NCBI RefSeq assembly: GCF_000443165.1
Contig: NZ_ATJV01000051.1
Location: 1 to 64,000 of the forward strand
From: Thauera terpenica 58Eu
GTDB lineage: Bacteria; Pseudomonadota; Gammaproteobacteria; Burkholderiales; Rhodocyclaceae
Reading direction: 5' to 3'
DNA: 64,000 nucleotides
The position numbers were made by a program, and so were the translations under genes. Below, one piece after another: positions 18,087 to 28,332 of this stretch (positions within the stretch are counted from its first letter, which is position 1; each line of letters starts with the position of its first letter). The notes under the pieces were generated by a model. That model ran no database searches. It was not told the DNA's origin and saw nothing but the letters and a program-made list of their open reading frames with translations.

Positions 18087-20990
18087 TCAACCGCAGGTCC
18101 CCACCGCTCCGCATGCCGTGCAGAAGTCGCAGCCATCCTTGCGGATGACCGTGTGGTTGCCGCATTCGGTGCACAGCGCGCCCTGCATCAGCTTGGGCTC
18201 ATTCTCGTCGCGTGGAACTTCGAGCATGCCCATCTCGCGCGTGGGGAAGCCTTTTTCGTCCAGCACGCCGAGCATGGCGTAGCGGTGGATGATGAGCTGG
18301 GCGAGGTAGGCGACGGTGCTGGGGTAGTTCTGCTGACGGCGGGTGCCGGGCACGAAGGCCATGAAGTCGCCCAGGGGCTCGGGGTAGTCGAGCAGCTTGC
18401 GCAGCTTCATGCCGATCCAGGCCGGGTCCATGACGCGCATGTCGAGCGACAGGATGCGGGTGAGGCCGTCCAGCGCGCGCGGGTAGTTGCCCGACAGCCA
18501 CACCGAGTAGGGGCGGGTGACGCCCGCGGCGTAGCCATCCAGCGGCGGCAGGGTGATTTCCTTCAGGCCGAGGACGAAGTCTTCGCCGGTGGCGGGGTTG
18601 TAGATGTCCACCGTCCATGACAGCGTGCCGTCGGTGCCGGTCTTGGGTTCGTCAAGGCTGAACAAGGTGTCGAGCACCGCGTTGCTCTCGTCTTCCTTGT
18701 CGAACACGCCGAGCTTTTCGCAGCGGTAGTTCACCGCCTGGGCGAAGGCCGCCACCATGCCGGGCACCAGCTTCTTTTCGCCGTGCGGCGGGAAGGGCAT
18801 CTCGAACGAGCGCTCGCCCACGGTGCGGGCCAGGGTGTCGAGCTTCAACTTGAGCCAGCCGCGGTCGTTGGCGCGCATGTCCATCGACAGGGTCTTGGCC
18901 ACCGCACCCAGGCCGCGCGGCTGGTCGGCACCGTTGACCCAGACTTCGAACGGGAAGCTGCCGCCGTTGTTGCCGATCTGGCCGACGAAGAGGGCGAAGT
19001 CACCGCTCGGGGTGTTGAGCATGTAGGTCCATGCCATGTTGCCGTCCGGCATTTCGGGACGCCCCGGCCAGCGCAGGCTGGACAGCACGGGCGCGGGCAG
19101 GGTCTTGATCGACAGGCGCTTGTTGGCGTCCGAGATCTCGACGTCGTGCGGTTGCTTCTTGTCGGTGGCCGGCGTGACCGACAGCACCGAACCCAGCACG
19201 GCGTTGGGGCGATAGGTGGCCAAGCCCTTGAGGCCGTCCTTCCACGCGGTGAGGTAGAGATCCTCGAATTCGCTGTAGGGGTAGTCCTCGGGCACGTTCA
19301 CCGTCTTCGAGATCGAGGTGTCGATATAGGGCGCGACCACCGCGACCATGTCCTTGTGCGCCTGGGCGGAGATTTCCAGGGCGGTGACGAAGGAGGGCGG
19401 CAGGTTGTCGACATCGCCGCCGAGGTGGCGGTACAGGCGCCAGGCGTAGTCCTCGACGGCGTATTCCTTGAAGGTGCCGTCGGCCATGCGCTTGCGCCGG
19501 GTGTAGGTGTAGGAGAAGGGCGGTTCGATGCCGTTGGAGGCGTTGTCGGCGAAGGCCAGGCTGATGGTGCCGGTGGGGGCGATGGACAGCAGGTGCGAGT
19601 TGCGGATGCCGTGCTTGCGGATCTTGTCCTTGACCTCGGCCGGCAGACGCGAGGCGAAGTTGCCGCCCGACAGGTAGAGATCGGCGTTGAAGAGCGGGAA
19701 GGCGCCGCGTTCACGCGCCAGCTCGGACGAGGCGAGATAGGCGCGGTTGCGCATGTACTCGGAGATCTTGCGGCCTTCTTCGCGTGCTTCCGGCGTGTCG
19801 TAACGCTTGCCCAGCATGATGAGCGCGTCGCCCAGCCCGGTGAAGCCCAGGCCCACGCGACGCTTGGAGTCGGCCTCGTTCTTTTGCTGCTCGAGCGGCC
19901 AGTGGGTGACTTCGAGCACGTTGTCGAGCATGCGGATGGACACGTCGACGACCTTGCCAAAGCCGGCGTAGTCGAACTCGGCCTTGTCGGTGAACGGGTT
20001 CCTGACGAAGGGCGTCAGGTTGATCGAGCCCAGGCAGCAGCAGCCATAGGGCGGCAGCGGCTGTTCGGCGCAGGGGTTGGTGGCCTCGATGGTCTCGCAG
20101 TAGTACAGGTTATTGTCCTGGTTCATGCGGTCGAGGAAGAGGATGCCGGGCTCGGCGTGGTCGTAGGTGGAGCGCATCACCTGCTCCCACAGCTCGCGCG
20201 CCTGCAGCTTGCGATACACCCACAGACCATCGTCACGCTGGTAGGCGCCGCCTTCCTTGAGCTCGGTGGTGGGCTCGGCCTTGTGCACGAGTTCGACAAA
20301 GCCGTCGGCCTCGACCGCCTGCATGAAGGGGTCGGTGACGCCGACCGAGATGTTGAAGTTGGTGAGGTCGCCGTGGTCCTTGGCGTGGATGAAGTCCTCG
20401 ATGTCCGGGTGGTCGCAGCGCAGCACGCCCATCTGCGCACCACGGCGGGCGCCGGCCGATTCCACCGTCTCGCACGAGCGGTCGAACACGCGCATGTAGG
20501 ACACCGGGCCGGAAGCGTTGGAAGCCGTGCCCTTGACCAGCGCGCCCTTGGGGCGGATGGAGGAGAAGTCGTAGCCCACACCGCCACCGCGGCGCATGGT
20601 CTCGGCGGCCTGGGCGAGTGCGGTGTAGATGCCGGGGCGGCCATCGACCGATTCGGTGACCGAATCACCCACCGGTTGCACGAAGCAGTTGATCAGGGTG
20701 GCGGCCAGGGTCGTGCCCGCGGCGCTGTTGATGCGGCCGGCGGGGATGAAACCGTTTTCCTGGGCTTCGAGAAAGCGTGCTTCCCAATGTGCACGCTTGT
20801 CTTCGTTCTCCACCGTGGCGAGGGCGCGGGCGACACGCTGGCGCAGCTCGGCAACCGAGGTCTCGCCGCCCTTGGCGTATTTCTCGATGAGGACTTCGCC
20901 CGAGATTTCCTGCATCGCCAGATTGGCGGCGGTGGGCTTGACGGTGCTCTGGCTGGGCGCGTTCTTGGGCGCTTTGGTGGTCTCGCTCAT
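18087..20990 (-). CDS. nrdJ: Adenosylcobalamin-dependent (class II) ribonucleotide reductase
   Basis: 967 residues from the ATG at 20990 (ATGs at 21005 and 21068 are possible but less family-like). The catalytic barrel occupies about 30-600; the radical-site cysteine is in [21 protein letters not shown] and the first redox cysteine in LINCFVQP. The C-terminus ends in a cysteine-rich tail [23 protein letters not shown], the shuttle/zinc-ribbon element. Between them two similar segments ([15 protein letters not shown] and [17 protein letters not shown], each followed by LSMDMR/LSLDMR) form an internal repeat of the TSCPD type. It makes deoxyribonucleotides with or without oxygen, and needs vitamin B12. 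A NrdR-like box lies upstream. Confidence 0.95.
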   Translation of the reverse strand: MSETTKAPKNAPSQSTVKPTAANLAMQEISGEVLIEKYAKGGETSVAELRQRVARALATVENEDKRAHWEARFLEAQENGFIPAGRINSAAGTTLAATLINCFVQPVGDSVTESVDGRPGIYTALAQAAETMRRGGGVGYDFSSIRPKGALVKGTASNASGPVSYMRVFDRSCETVESAGARRGAQMGVLRCDHPDIEDFIHAKDHGDLTNFNISVGVTDPFMQAVEADGFVELVHKAEPTTELKEGGAYQRDDGLWVYRKLQARELWEQVMRSTYDHAEPGILFLDRMNQDNNLYYCETIEATNPCAEQPLPPYGCCCLGSINLTPFVRNPFTDKAEFDYAGFGKVVDVSIRMLDNVLEVTHWPLEQQKNEADSKRRVGLGFTGLGDALIMLGKRYDTPEAREEGRKISEYMRNRAYLASSELARERGAFPLFNADLYLSGGNFASRLPAEVKDKIRKHGIRNSHLLSIAPTGTISLAFADNASNGIEPPFSYTYTRRKRMADGTFKEYAVEDYAWRLYRHLGGDVDNLPPSFVTALEISAQAHKDMVAVVAPYIDTSISKTVNVPEDYPYSEFEDLYLTAWKDGLKGLATYRPNAVLGSVLSVTPATDKKQPHDVEISDANKRLSIKTLPAPVLSSLRWPGRPEMPDGNMAWTYMLNTPSGDFALFVGQIGNNGGSFPFEVWVNGADQPRGLGAVAKTLSMDMRANDRGWLKLKLDTLARTVGERSFEMPFPPHGEKKLVPGMVAAFAQAVNYRCEKLGVFDKEDESNAVLDTLFSLDEPKTGTDGTLSWTVDIYNPATGEDFVLGLKEITLPPLDGYAAGVTRPYSVWLSGNYPRALDGLTRILSLDMRVMDPAWIGMKLRKLLDYPEPLGDFMAFVPGTRRQQNYPSTVAYLAQLIIHRYAMLGVLDEKGFPTREMGMLEVPRDENEPKLMQGALCTECGNHTVIRKDGCDFCTACGAVGTCG

Positions 20991-21124
20991 GGTCTTTTTC
21001 TTCATCCGTAGGTGGTTCTGGGAACGGACTGGAGAATAGCTCATAAAGCGGTTTAGGGCAAAAAACAAAAACTGTTTATAAACAATGGCTTAATGAATTT
21101 GCTTGTATTGCATTGAAAATTCAA

Positions 21125-21140
21125 ATACTAGATGTAGTAT
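21125..21140 (-). promoter_or_regulatory. NrdR-like box upstream of nrdJ
   Basis: The palindrome ATACTAGATGTAGTAT matches 12 of 16 positions of the NrdR box consensus ACACTATATATAGTGT as I know it. It sits about 135 bases upstream of the nrdJ start. A second symmetric element, TGTTTATAAACA at 21073-21084, lies between it and the gene but is a weak match to the same consensus, and may instead contain a -10 region. Repression by NrdR is inferred. Confidence 0.55.
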
Positions 21141-21210
21141 GCGGTTCAGTCTTCAGTTTCGCTCGGAAGGTGCTGAAAACAGAAGGTTTTTGCTGCTTTC
21201 AGGGCGCTTT

Positions 21211-22065
21211 TCAGGGCCTCTGCGACGGAAAGAACAAGGACAGGTAGGCGGCGAGGTTGAGCTCGGCTTCTTCGCGGATGGCGGCGAAGCGATCGGGGTC
21301 GATATCGAGCAAACCCCACACCGAAGTTTCGACGCGCGCGGCGGTCTGCTTGCTTGTTTCGCCGCGGGCGTCGGCTTCGACGATGTGACGCGCGAGGTTG
21401 AGGATGGCGGCGTCGCCGGCGTGCTCGCCCCCGAGCCGGGGCAGGGTCTGGGTGCCGATCGCGGTGGCAAAGGAGCTCGGTACGCGCCACTGATCCATCA
21501 GCGTCGCCCCGACTTCGGCGAAGTCGCAGCCGATGATGCGGCGCTCGACCAGGTGCAGGGCTTCGTTCGTCTGGCTGGCGATTTGCCGTGCCTCATCGGC
21601 CAGCACCGGCGTGGTCTGAAACAACACCAGGTGGCCGATGTCGGCGAGCAGGCCGATCACGAACACCCGCTCCTGTCCGGGGTGGCGGGTGAGCTGCGCG
21701 ATGGCGCGTGCGGCCAGCGCGCACAGCACGCTGTTGCGCCAGAATTCGTTCATGTCCAGCTGCGCGGGTTTGATGCCGGCAAACATCGCATGCAGCGACA
21801 TCGCCAGCACCAGGTCATGGACTTGTTGCAGGCCAAGGATCTGCACCGCGCGCACCACGTTGTCGATCTCGCCGCGGTGGCCGTACATGGCGCTGTTGAC
21901 CAGGCGCAGCAGGCGCGCGGTGAGTGCAGGGTCGGCCGCGACCAGGCGCGCGACCTCGAACACCGAGCCTTGGGGTGATTGCAGTTGTTCGCGGATGCGC
22001 TCATAGACCGTAGGCAGCGAGGTCAAGGCATCAATCTGGCTGGTCAGTTCCTGTGCTGAATGCAT
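21211..22065 (-). CDS. HDOD-domain signalling protein
   Basis: 284 residues forming a single HDOD domain (about 10-210): LPTVYERIREQLQ at the start, ADPALTARLLRLVNSAMYG and VRAVQILGLQQVHDLVLAMS in the core. HDOD proteins are relatives of HD phosphohydrolases that usually lack the metal ligands and act in signalling, motility or stress control. No output partner is adjacent; it precedes nrdJ on the same strand by about 220 bases, with a probable promoter between them. Confidence 0.85.
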   Translation of the reverse strand: MHSAQELTSQIDALTSLPTVYERIREQLQSPQGSVFEVARLVAADPALTARLLRLVNSAMYGHRGEIDNVVRAVQILGLQQVHDLVLAMSLHAMFAGIKPAQLDMNEFWRNSVLCALAARAIAQLTRHPGQERVFVIGLLADIGHLVLFQTTPVLADEARQIASQTNEALHLVERRIIGCDFAEVGATLMDQWRVPSSFATAIGTQTLPRLGGEHAGDAAILNLARHIVEADARGETSKQTAARVETSVWGLLDIDPDRFAAIREEAELNLAAYLSLFFPSQRP

Positions 22066-22091
22066 GTCGTGCTCCGTGGGGCCTGCCCGGA

Positions 22092-23120
22092 TTATCGGCG
22101 ATCGGTGGCCGCAGCGGAGCGCGACGGCACGAACACCATGGGTTCGGCGGCGGGAAGTTCGGGTTGCAGTGTGATGTGGTCTATGCCGAAGCGTTCGTGC
22201 AGCAGATGGCGCTCGGCTTCGAGGATGGCGGGCCAGTGCTGCGCATCACTGAGCACGATGTGGGCCGATAGGGCGGCGCGGCGTGAGTCCAGGCTCCAGA
22301 TGTGGAGGTCATGCACCGAGCGCACGCCTGGCACGCCGGCCATGGCGCGCCCCACCTCGGGCAGCGACAGGCCCTCGGGCACGCCCTCGAGCAGGGTGTG
22401 CAACACCTTGCGCAACAGCGACAGGGTGGAGAACAGGATCAGGCCGCAGATCAGCATGGTCAGCAGGGGGTCGATCGGTGTCCAGTTGGTGAACTGGATC
22501 ACCAGCCCCGAAGCCAGCGCCGCCACCGAGCCCAGCAAATCGCCGATCACGTGCAGCAGCGCCGCGCGGGTGTTGAGGTCGCCTTCACCGCGGGTCAGCA
22601 GCCAGGCGACGACGATGTTGATGAGCAGCCCGCCCAGGGCCACCAGGGTGACGGTCTGGCCGGCGATCTCGCGCGGCTCGAGCAGGCGCAGCACCGCATG
22701 CCACAGCAGCAGGGCAACGATGGCGAGCATGAAGAGGCTGTTGGTGAGCGCGGTGAGAGCTTCGACGCGGCGCAATCCATAGGAGTGGCGGGCACTGGCC
22801 GGGCGCAAGGCGACGCGGGCCGCGATCGCGGCGAGGCCAAGCGAGAAGGCGTCGGTGACCATGTGGCCGGCGTCGCCGAGCAGCGCCAGCGAACCCGACC
22901 ACCAGCCCGCCACCGCTTCGACGCCGGCAAAGCCCAGCGTCAGCAGCAGCGCCAGCGGCAGGTAGCGGCTGGCGGAGTGGTCGTGGTGGTGGCCGTGGCC
23001 GTGACCGTGACCGTGGTCGTGTTGGTGACCATGGTTGTGAGCGTGATCAGACCGAGGCTTGTGCGCCGCGTGTGCGTGACCGGCCTTGTGATCGTGCTCG
23101 GGTGTGGGGCTGTGGGGCAT
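22092..23120 (-). CDS. Cation diffusion facilitator, zinc-type (CzcD/ZitB-like)
   Basis: About 342 residues from the ATG at 23120; an upstream ATG at 23228 is possible but lacks a ribosome binding site. A histidine/aspartate-rich cytoplasmic head (about residues 9-48, mostly His, Asp, Gly) precedes six membrane helices. Transport-site motifs are visible as GHMVTD in helix 2 and HVIGD in helix 5, and a C-terminal dimerisation domain follows (VPGVRSVHDLHIWSLDS). It exports Zn2+ or similar metals in exchange for protons. It is divergent from the tetrathionate operon; no metal regulator is adjacent. Confidence 0.9.
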   Translation of the reverse strand: MPHSPTPEHDHKAGHAHAAHKPRSDHAHNHGHQHDHGHGHGHGHHHDHSASRYLPLALLLTLGFAGVEAVAGWWSGSLALLGDAGHMVTDAFSLGLAAIAARVALRPASARHSYGLRRVEALTALTNSLFMLAIVALLLWHAVLRLLEPREIAGQTVTLVALGGLLINIVVAWLLTRGEGDLNTRAALLHVIGDLLGSVAALASGLVIQFTNWTPIDPLLTMLICGLILFSTLSLLRKVLHTLLEGVPEGLSLPEVGRAMAGVPGVRSVHDLHIWSLDSRRAALSAHIVLSDAQHWPAILEAERHLLHERFGIDHITLQPELPAAEPMVFVPSRSAAATDRR

Positions 23121-23246
23121 GAGAGAGCGCTGAGAGATCAATGCCGAGATTATGCGGCGTATGCGGGAAAGCTGGCGTGATGCGCCGGCATCACGCAGCA
23201 GCTCGAGCCGCGCAATAGGTAAAACCATCTAGTGCGCTGCCTTATC

Positions 23247-23265
23247 CCCCTGATTTGCGCAGGGG
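23247..23265. promoter_or_regulatory. Inverted repeat upstream of ttrB, candidate TtrR operator
   Basis: CCCCTG-N7-CAGGGG is a perfect palindrome about 50 bases before the ttrB start; an overlapping symmetric GGGCA-T-TGCCC follows at 23263-23273. A site of this kind in front of ttrBCA fits binding by the dimeric FixJ-type regulator TtrR, but I know of no established TtrR consensus to compare with. It could also serve the divergent metal exporter. Confidence 0.4.
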
Positions 23266-23315
23266 CATTGCCCTCCTAGAGTGACAGCAACGCCAATGGC
23301 CCCTGGAGTCCCGTC

Positions 23316-24068
23316 ATGAAGTCCTGTTCCGATTCCTCCGTTTCCACCTCTCGCCGCGCTTTTCTGCGCACTGCGCCAGCGCTCACTGCGGCGGCGGCGA
23401 TGGCGCCGACGCCGGCCATCGCCAGCACCGGCAAGCAGCAATGGGCGATGCTGATCGATGTGCGCAAGTGCATCGGCTGCCAGGCCTGCACCGTGTCCTG
23501 TATCCAGGAAAACGCGGTGCCCGAAGGCAGCTTTCGCACCGTGGTGTCGACCTACAGCGTCAAGCTCACCGACTCCGCACAGCCTGCCGGCACCTATGTG
23601 TTGCCGCGCCTGTGCAATCACTGCGACAACCCGCCCTGCATCCCGGTGTGTCCGGTCAGCGCCACCTACAAGCGCGAGGACGGCATCGTCGTCGTCGATG
23701 GCGACCGCTGCGTGGGCTGCGCCTATTGCGTGCAGGCCTGCCCTTACGACGCGCGCTTCATCAATCACGAGACCAACAAGGCCGACAAGTGCACCTTTTG
23801 CGCTCACCGTGTGGATGTGGGCCTGCTGCCCGCCTGCGTCGAGACCTGCGTGGGTGGTGCGCGCATGTTCGGTGATGTCAATGATGTGGAGGGCGAGTTC
23901 GCACGGCTGCTGAAGGCCTCGCAGCCGCAACTGAAGGTGCTCAAGCCTGAGCTCGACACCGCGCCGCGCGTGTTCTACATCGGCCTGGACGAGCGCTTCA
24001 GCGGCAAGGTCGAAGGCGGCGGCACGCTGTGGAAGCCCCGCAACCTGCAATCGAGTGCGCACGGCTGA
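23316..24068 (+). CDS. ttrB: Tetrathionate reductase iron-sulfur subunit B
   Basis: 250 residues. A twin-arginine signal (SRRAFLRTAPAL at about 12-23) directs export as a folded protein. Four cysteine clusters follow for four [4Fe-4S] centres: CIGCQACTVSC, CNHCDNPPCIPVC, CVGCAYCVQAC and CTFC with a late CVETC. It passes electrons from the membrane subunit TtrC to the molybdenum subunit TtrA on the periplasmic side. First gene of the ttrBCA operon; the order B-C-A and the neighbouring ttrSR support the name over other DMSO-reductase B subunits. Confidence 0.9.
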   Translation: MKSCSDSSVSTSRRAFLRTAPALTAAAAMAPTPAIASTGKQQWAMLIDVRKCIGCQACTVSCIQENAVPEGSFRTVVSTYSVKLTDSAQPAGTYVLPRLCNHCDNPPCIPVCPVSATYKREDGIVVVDGDRCVGCAYCVQACPYDARFINHETNKADKCTFCAHRVDVGLLPACVETCVGGARMFGDVNDVEGEFARLLKASQPQLKVLKPELDTAPRVFYIGLDERFSGKVEGGGTLWKPRNLQSSAHG

Positions 24069-24088
24069 GCCGGCAAGGAGATCCGATC

Positions 24089-25207
24089 ATGAACCCGAAT
24101 ATCGTCGAAACCCTCAACGTCGCTCGCGAAGTCGCCTGGCTGCCGTGGGCGGTGCAGTATTTCTTCCTCATCGGCCTGTCCTACGGCGCCTTCGTGCTGG
24201 CGCTGCCGGGCATCGTCTTCCGCCGCCCGGGTTGGGACAGCGTGTCGCGCCTGGCCTTGCTCGGCGCGCTGGTGTGCGGACTGTCGGCGCCGGTGGCGCT
24301 GCTCGCCGACCTGCACCAGCCGGGGCGCTTCTGGCACTTCTACGCCTACTTCACGCCCACTTCGTGGATGTCCTGGGGCGCCTTCTTCATTCCGGTGTAC
24401 CTGGGCGGGCTGCTGAGCTTTGCCTGGCTCGCCTTCCGCCCCGATCTGGCGCGTCATGCCGCCAGCGGTGGCAAGCTCGCCAGGCTCGCCGGGGTGCTGG
24501 CTTATGGCGGGCACGAAAGCCGCGGCGCACTGAAGGCGGCGGCGCTGCTGGGCCTGGTTGGTGCGGTGCTGGTCGCGGTGTACACCGGTGCTGAAGTGGC
24601 GGTGGTGCGCGCCCGTCCGTTGTGGAATACCTCCTTGCTGCCGCTGCAGTTCATCGTCACCGCCTTTGCCGGTGCCGCTGGCCTGGCGCTGGTGTTCAAC
24701 TACTTCAGCGCGCGCAATACGGCGGTCACCCATACCCTGGCGCGGGTGCTGGCGGCGAGTCAGTTCCTTGCGCTGGGCATCGGAGCGCTGTGGCTGGCGC
24801 TGGGGCTGAGTGGCCTGTCGGCGACCCACGCCCAGGCCCTGGCCGAAGTCGGCCCCTCGGCCAACTGGCAGCTGTCTGCCGCGTGGGCGGTGGCGGCCAC
24901 CGTGCTCACCGGCGTGCTGGCGTGGAAGCGCCCCGGCGCGGGCCTGCTGATCGGGCTGCTGGCGCTGCATTCGGCGTGGATGATGCGCTGGAGCATCTTC
25001 ATCGGCGGCCAGGAGGTGCCCAAGACCGGCGCCGGTTACTACAGCTACTCACTGCCCCTGGGCCCGGAAGGTCTGCTCGGCATCGTCGGCACCGCCGGAC
25101 TGTGGGTCTTCCTCTTCGTCCTCATCACCACCTTGCTGCCGCTAGAGCGTCTCGCGGCGGGCTCGCCCAGCCTCGCAGCTGGCTCCCCGACCAAAGCCGG
25201 CGCCTGA
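24089..25207 (+). CDS. ttrC: Tetrathionate reductase membrane subunit C (NrfD family)
   Basis: 372 residues, about nine transmembrane helices, NrfD/PsrC-like. The start at 24089 has AAGGAG eight bases upstream; it begins MNPNIVETLNV with a W-rich first helix (AWLPWAVQYFFLIGLSYGAF). The subunit anchors the complex and oxidises quinol. It lies 20 bases after ttrB and 24 bases before ttrA. Confidence 0.9.
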   Translation: MNPNIVETLNVAREVAWLPWAVQYFFLIGLSYGAFVLALPGIVFRRPGWDSVSRLALLGALVCGLSAPVALLADLHQPGRFWHFYAYFTPTSWMSWGAFFIPVYLGGLLSFAWLAFRPDLARHAASGGKLARLAGVLAYGGHESRGALKAAALLGLVGAVLVAVYTGAEVAVVRARPLWNTSLLPLQFIVTAFAGAAGLALVFNYFSARNTAVTHTLARVLAASQFLALGIGALWLALGLSGLSATHAQALAEVGPSANWQLSAAWAVAATVLTGVLAWKRPGAGLLIGLLALHSAWMMRWSIFIGGQEVPKTGAGYYSYSLPLGPEGLLGIVGTAGLWVFLFVLITTLLPLERLAAGSPSLAAGSPTKAGA

Positions 25208-25231
25208 GCGCCCGCGACCAAGGAGCAGATC

Positions 25232-28200
25232 ATGAAAATCGAACGTCGTGAAATCATCGCCGCCGGCGGCCTGGCTGCCTTTGCTGCCGGCTTCTCGCAG
25301 ACCCTGGGCCGTGTGGTGTCCAACTTCACCGGTGCGGAAGAGCAGCCGAAGATTGCCGACGGCCGCCACATCCACGGGCGCTCTATCGAGCCGGAATACA
25401 CCGTCGACCCCGTCAGCGGTGCCTTCACCCCCAACCCCAATCAGCAGATCAGCTACACCGCCTGCCTGGGCTGCACCACGCAGTGCGGCGTGCGCGTGCG
25501 GGTGGACAAGACCACCGGCGAGGTGCTGCGCGTCACCGGCAACCCCTACAGCCCTTTGTCGACCGAGCCCCACCTGCCGATGAAGACCTCGGTGAAGGAA
25601 AGCCTGATCGCGCTGTCGCGTTTCCAGGACCAGGGCCTGGCGGGGCGCTCCACTGCCTGTGGGCGGGGCAATGCGGCGATGGACCAGATGAACTCGCCGT
25701 TTCGCGTGCTCACCCCGATGAAGCGCGTCGGTGCGCGCAATTCCGGCCAGTGGCAGCCGATCTCCTTCGAGCAGCTGGTGAAGGAAGTGGTGGAAGGCGG
25801 CGATCTGTTCGGCGAGGGCCATGTGGATGGCCTGGCGACGCTGCGCGATTTCAGCACCCCGATCGACCCCGAGGCGCCCGAACTCGGCGCACGGGTGAAC
25901 CAGGTGGGCGTGCTCACCAGCGTCAATGATGGGCGCGAGAACTTCAGCCGCCGCTTCTGGAACCAGTCCTTCGGCACCCTCAACCACGTCGGCCACGGCT
26001 CTTACTGCGGTGGTGCCTATCGCTCCGGTTCGGGGGCGCTGTTCGGTGATCTGAAGAAGATGCCGCATGCCAAGCCGGATCTGTCCAATGCCGAATTCGT
26101 GCTCTTCATCGGCACCGCGCCGGGCAACGCCGGCAACCCGTTCAAGATCTTCGGCTCCAAGCTCGCCAAGGGGCGCGCGGACGGGCGGCTGGACTACGTG
26201 GTGGTCGATCCGGTGTTGAACAATTCGAACAATCTCGCTGCGGCCGATCGTGGACGCTGGGTGCCGATTCGTCCGGGCACCGACGGTGCGCTGGTGATGG
26301 GCATCATGCGCTGGATGTTCGACAACAATAAGGTCAACGCTGACTACCTGGCCTGGCCCAACCTGAAGGCTGCGCACGCCGCCGGTGAGCCGTCCTTCAC
26401 CAACGCCGGCTGGCTGCTTATTACCCAGGATGGCCACCCGCGCCAGGGTCGCTTCCTGCGTGGCTCGGACATCGGCATCGAGGTCGCAAGCGAGGAACAG
26501 TACAAGGACGCTGACCCGTATGTGATCGCCACCGCCGCCGGCGAACTGGTCGCCGCAGGCAGCGCCATGGTGCCGGCGGTGCTGGATGCCTCACGAGTGA
26601 TCGAGCTTGATGGCAAGCCGGTGACGGTGAAGACGCCCTTCGAGATGTTGCGCGCGTCGGCGCGGCGCTTCGACATCGCCGAGTATTCCGCGCTCTGTGG
26701 TGTGCCGGAAGAAGTCATCATCGGCCTGGCTGACGAATTCACCCGCCACGGACGCAAGGCGAGCGCAGTGGCGCACGGCGGCATGATGGCGGGCAATGGT
26801 TTCAACAACGCCTATTCGGTGGTGACCCTCAATGCCTTGATCGGCAACCTGAACTGGAAGGGCGGCTTCATCATCAATGGCGGCGGCTTCAAGGACAATG
26901 GCGCTGGCCCGCGCTACGACCTCGAGACCTTCCCCGGGCAGGTCAAGCCCAGGGGTACACCGATCGGGCGCAACGTGGCCTATGAGAAATCGGCCGAATT
27001 CAAGCGTCGCCAGGCCGAGGGCGAGCCTTATCCGGCTACCGATGCCTGGTTCCCGAATGCGCCTGGCCTGGGCACCGAATGGTTCACCGGCGCGCTGCGC
27101 GGCTACCCCTACACGCTGAAGGCGCTGGTGCTGTGGAGTTGCAACCCGATCTACGGCATTCCGGGTATCCGCCCGCTGATCGAGAAAGGCCTTGCTGACC
27201 CCAAGCAACTGCCGCTGATCATCGCGGTCGACCCGCTCATCAACGAGAGCAATGCCTTTGCCGACTACATCGTGCCGGACTCGATCATGTACGAGAGCTG
27301 GGGCTTTCCGGCGCCGTGGGCGGGCATTCCGACCCAGGCCACGACCGCGCGCTGGCCGGTGGTGGAGCCGAAGGCCGAGCAGACCGCAGACGGCGTGCGC
27401 ATCGGCATGGAGACCTTCTACATCGCGCTCGCCAAGGCGATGGGCCTGCCCGGCTTCGGTGCCGAGGCCATCGCCGACATGGAGGGCAAGCGCTACCCGC
27501 TCGAGCGCGCCGAAGACTGGTATCTGCGTGGCGCGGCCAACGTGGCTTTTGCCGGCAAGGCGGCAGTGGGCGACGCCAGCGACGAGGACATGAGTCTGAC
27601 TGGTGTGGATCGCATCCGTGGGCTGATGGAAAGCACGCTCAAGCCCGAAGAGTGGCGCAAGGTGGCGACGGTCTACACCCGCGGCGGGCGCTATCAGGCG
27701 GCGGGCGAGGCGCAGGACGCCACTAATCCTGAATGGCAGACCAAGCGCTTCACCAAGCCCTTGTGGCTGTGGAACGAGAACATCGGCACCGCGCGCAACA
27801 CGCTCACCGGCGCGCGCCGCAGCGGCTGTGCCACCTGGGCGCCGCCGGCCTTCTTCGATGGCACACCGATGCGCGAGCTCCACCCCGAGGCCGACTGGCC
27901 GTTGCAGGTGGTGAGTTTCAAGTCGGCGCTGCAGAATTCCTACAGCATCGCCACCCGCATCACCGGTCTGCACCCTGACAACCCGGTGATCGTGCACCCG
28001 GCCGACGCGGCGCGTGCCGGTCTGCAAAGTGGCGACAGCGCGCGTATCCAGACCCCGGGTGGCGAGGCGGCATGCACGGTGATCGTGCACGAGGGTGTGA
28101 TGGAAGGCGTGATGGCGATCGAGCACGGCTACGGCCACCGCGAACTGGGTGCGCGCGCGCACCGCATCGGCGAACACACCCAGCCGCAGCGTCCCGACCT

Positions 28201-28330
28201 GCGCGCGGGGATCAACCTCAACGACCTCGGGCTGTATGACCCGACCCGGGGCGGGGCGGTGATCTGGGTGGATTCGGTGTCGGGGACCGCGGTGCGTCAG
28301 GGGCTGCCGGCACGCCTGGTCGCGGCCTGA
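25232..28330 (+). CDS. ttrA: Tetrathionate reductase molybdopterin subunit A
   Basis: 1032 residues. The N-terminus ERREIIAAGGLAAFAAG is a twin-arginine-like export signal. A [4Fe-4S] motif CLGCTTQC, followed by ACGRG about 60 residues later, precedes the molybdopterin-binding domains, and a C-terminal dinucleotide-binding domain contains HPADAARAGLQSGD. The family reduces tetrathionate to thiosulfate in the periplasm. Preceded by a good ribosome binding site (AAGGAG). Assignment to TtrA rather than another CISM enzyme rests on B-C-A order, sequence character and the adjacent ttrSR genes. Confidence 0.9.
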   Translation: MKIERREIIAAGGLAAFAAGFSQTLGRVVSNFTGAEEQPKIADGRHIHGRSIEPEYTVDPVSGAFTPNPNQQISYTACLGCTTQCGVRVRVDKTTGEVLRVTGNPYSPLSTEPHLPMKTSVKESLIALSRFQDQGLAGRSTACGRGNAAMDQMNSPFRVLTPMKRVGARNSGQWQPISFEQLVKEVVEGGDLFGEGHVDGLATLRDFSTPIDPEAPELGARVNQVGVLTSVNDGRENFSRRFWNQSFGTLNHVGHGSYCGGAYRSGSGALFGDLKKMPHAKPDLSNAEFVLFIGTAPGNAGNPFKIFGSKLAKGRADGRLDYVVVDPVLNNSNNLAAADRGRWVPIRPGTDGALVMGIMRWMFDNNKVNADYLAWPNLKAAHAAGEPSFTNAGWLLITQDGHPRQGRFLRGSDIGIEVASEEQYKDADPYVIATAAGELVAAGSAMVPAVLDASRVIELDGKPVTVKTPFEMLRASARRFDIAEYSALCGVPEEVIIGLADEFTRHGRKASAVAHGGMMAGNGFNNAYSVVTLNALIGNLNWKGGFIINGGGFKDNGAGPRYDLETFPGQVKPRGTPIGRNVAYEKSAEFKRRQAEGEPYPATDAWFPNAPGLGTEWFTGALRGYPYTLKALVLWSCNPIYGIPGIRPLIEKGLADPKQLPLIIAVDPLINESNAFADYIVPDSIMYESWGFPAPWAGIPTQATTARWPVVEPKAEQTADGVRIGMETFYIALAKAMGLPGFGAEAIADMEGKRYPLERAEDWYLRGAANVAFAGKAAVGDASDEDMSLTGVDRIRGLMESTLKPEEWRKVATVYTRGGRYQAAGEAQDATNPEWQTKRFTKPLWLWNENIGTARNTLTGARRSGCATWAPPAFFDGTPMRELHPEADWPLQVVSFKSALQNSYSIATRITGLHPDNPVIVHPADAARAGLQSGDSARIQTPGGEAACTVIVHEGVMEGVMAIEHGYGHRELGARAHRIGEHTQPQRPDLRAGINLNDLGLYDPTRGGAVIWVDSVSGTAVRQGLPARLVAA

Positions 28331-28332
28331 GC

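Noticed and set aside
20991-21210. Cobalamin riboswitch before nrdJ
   Set aside because: The leader is short and shows no B12-box-like sequence; a NrdR-like box explains control better.
22980-23090. Tandem repeat in the metal exporter gene
   Set aside because: The GTG/GTC-rich repetition is the coding sequence of the His-rich head of the CDF protein, not an independent repeat.
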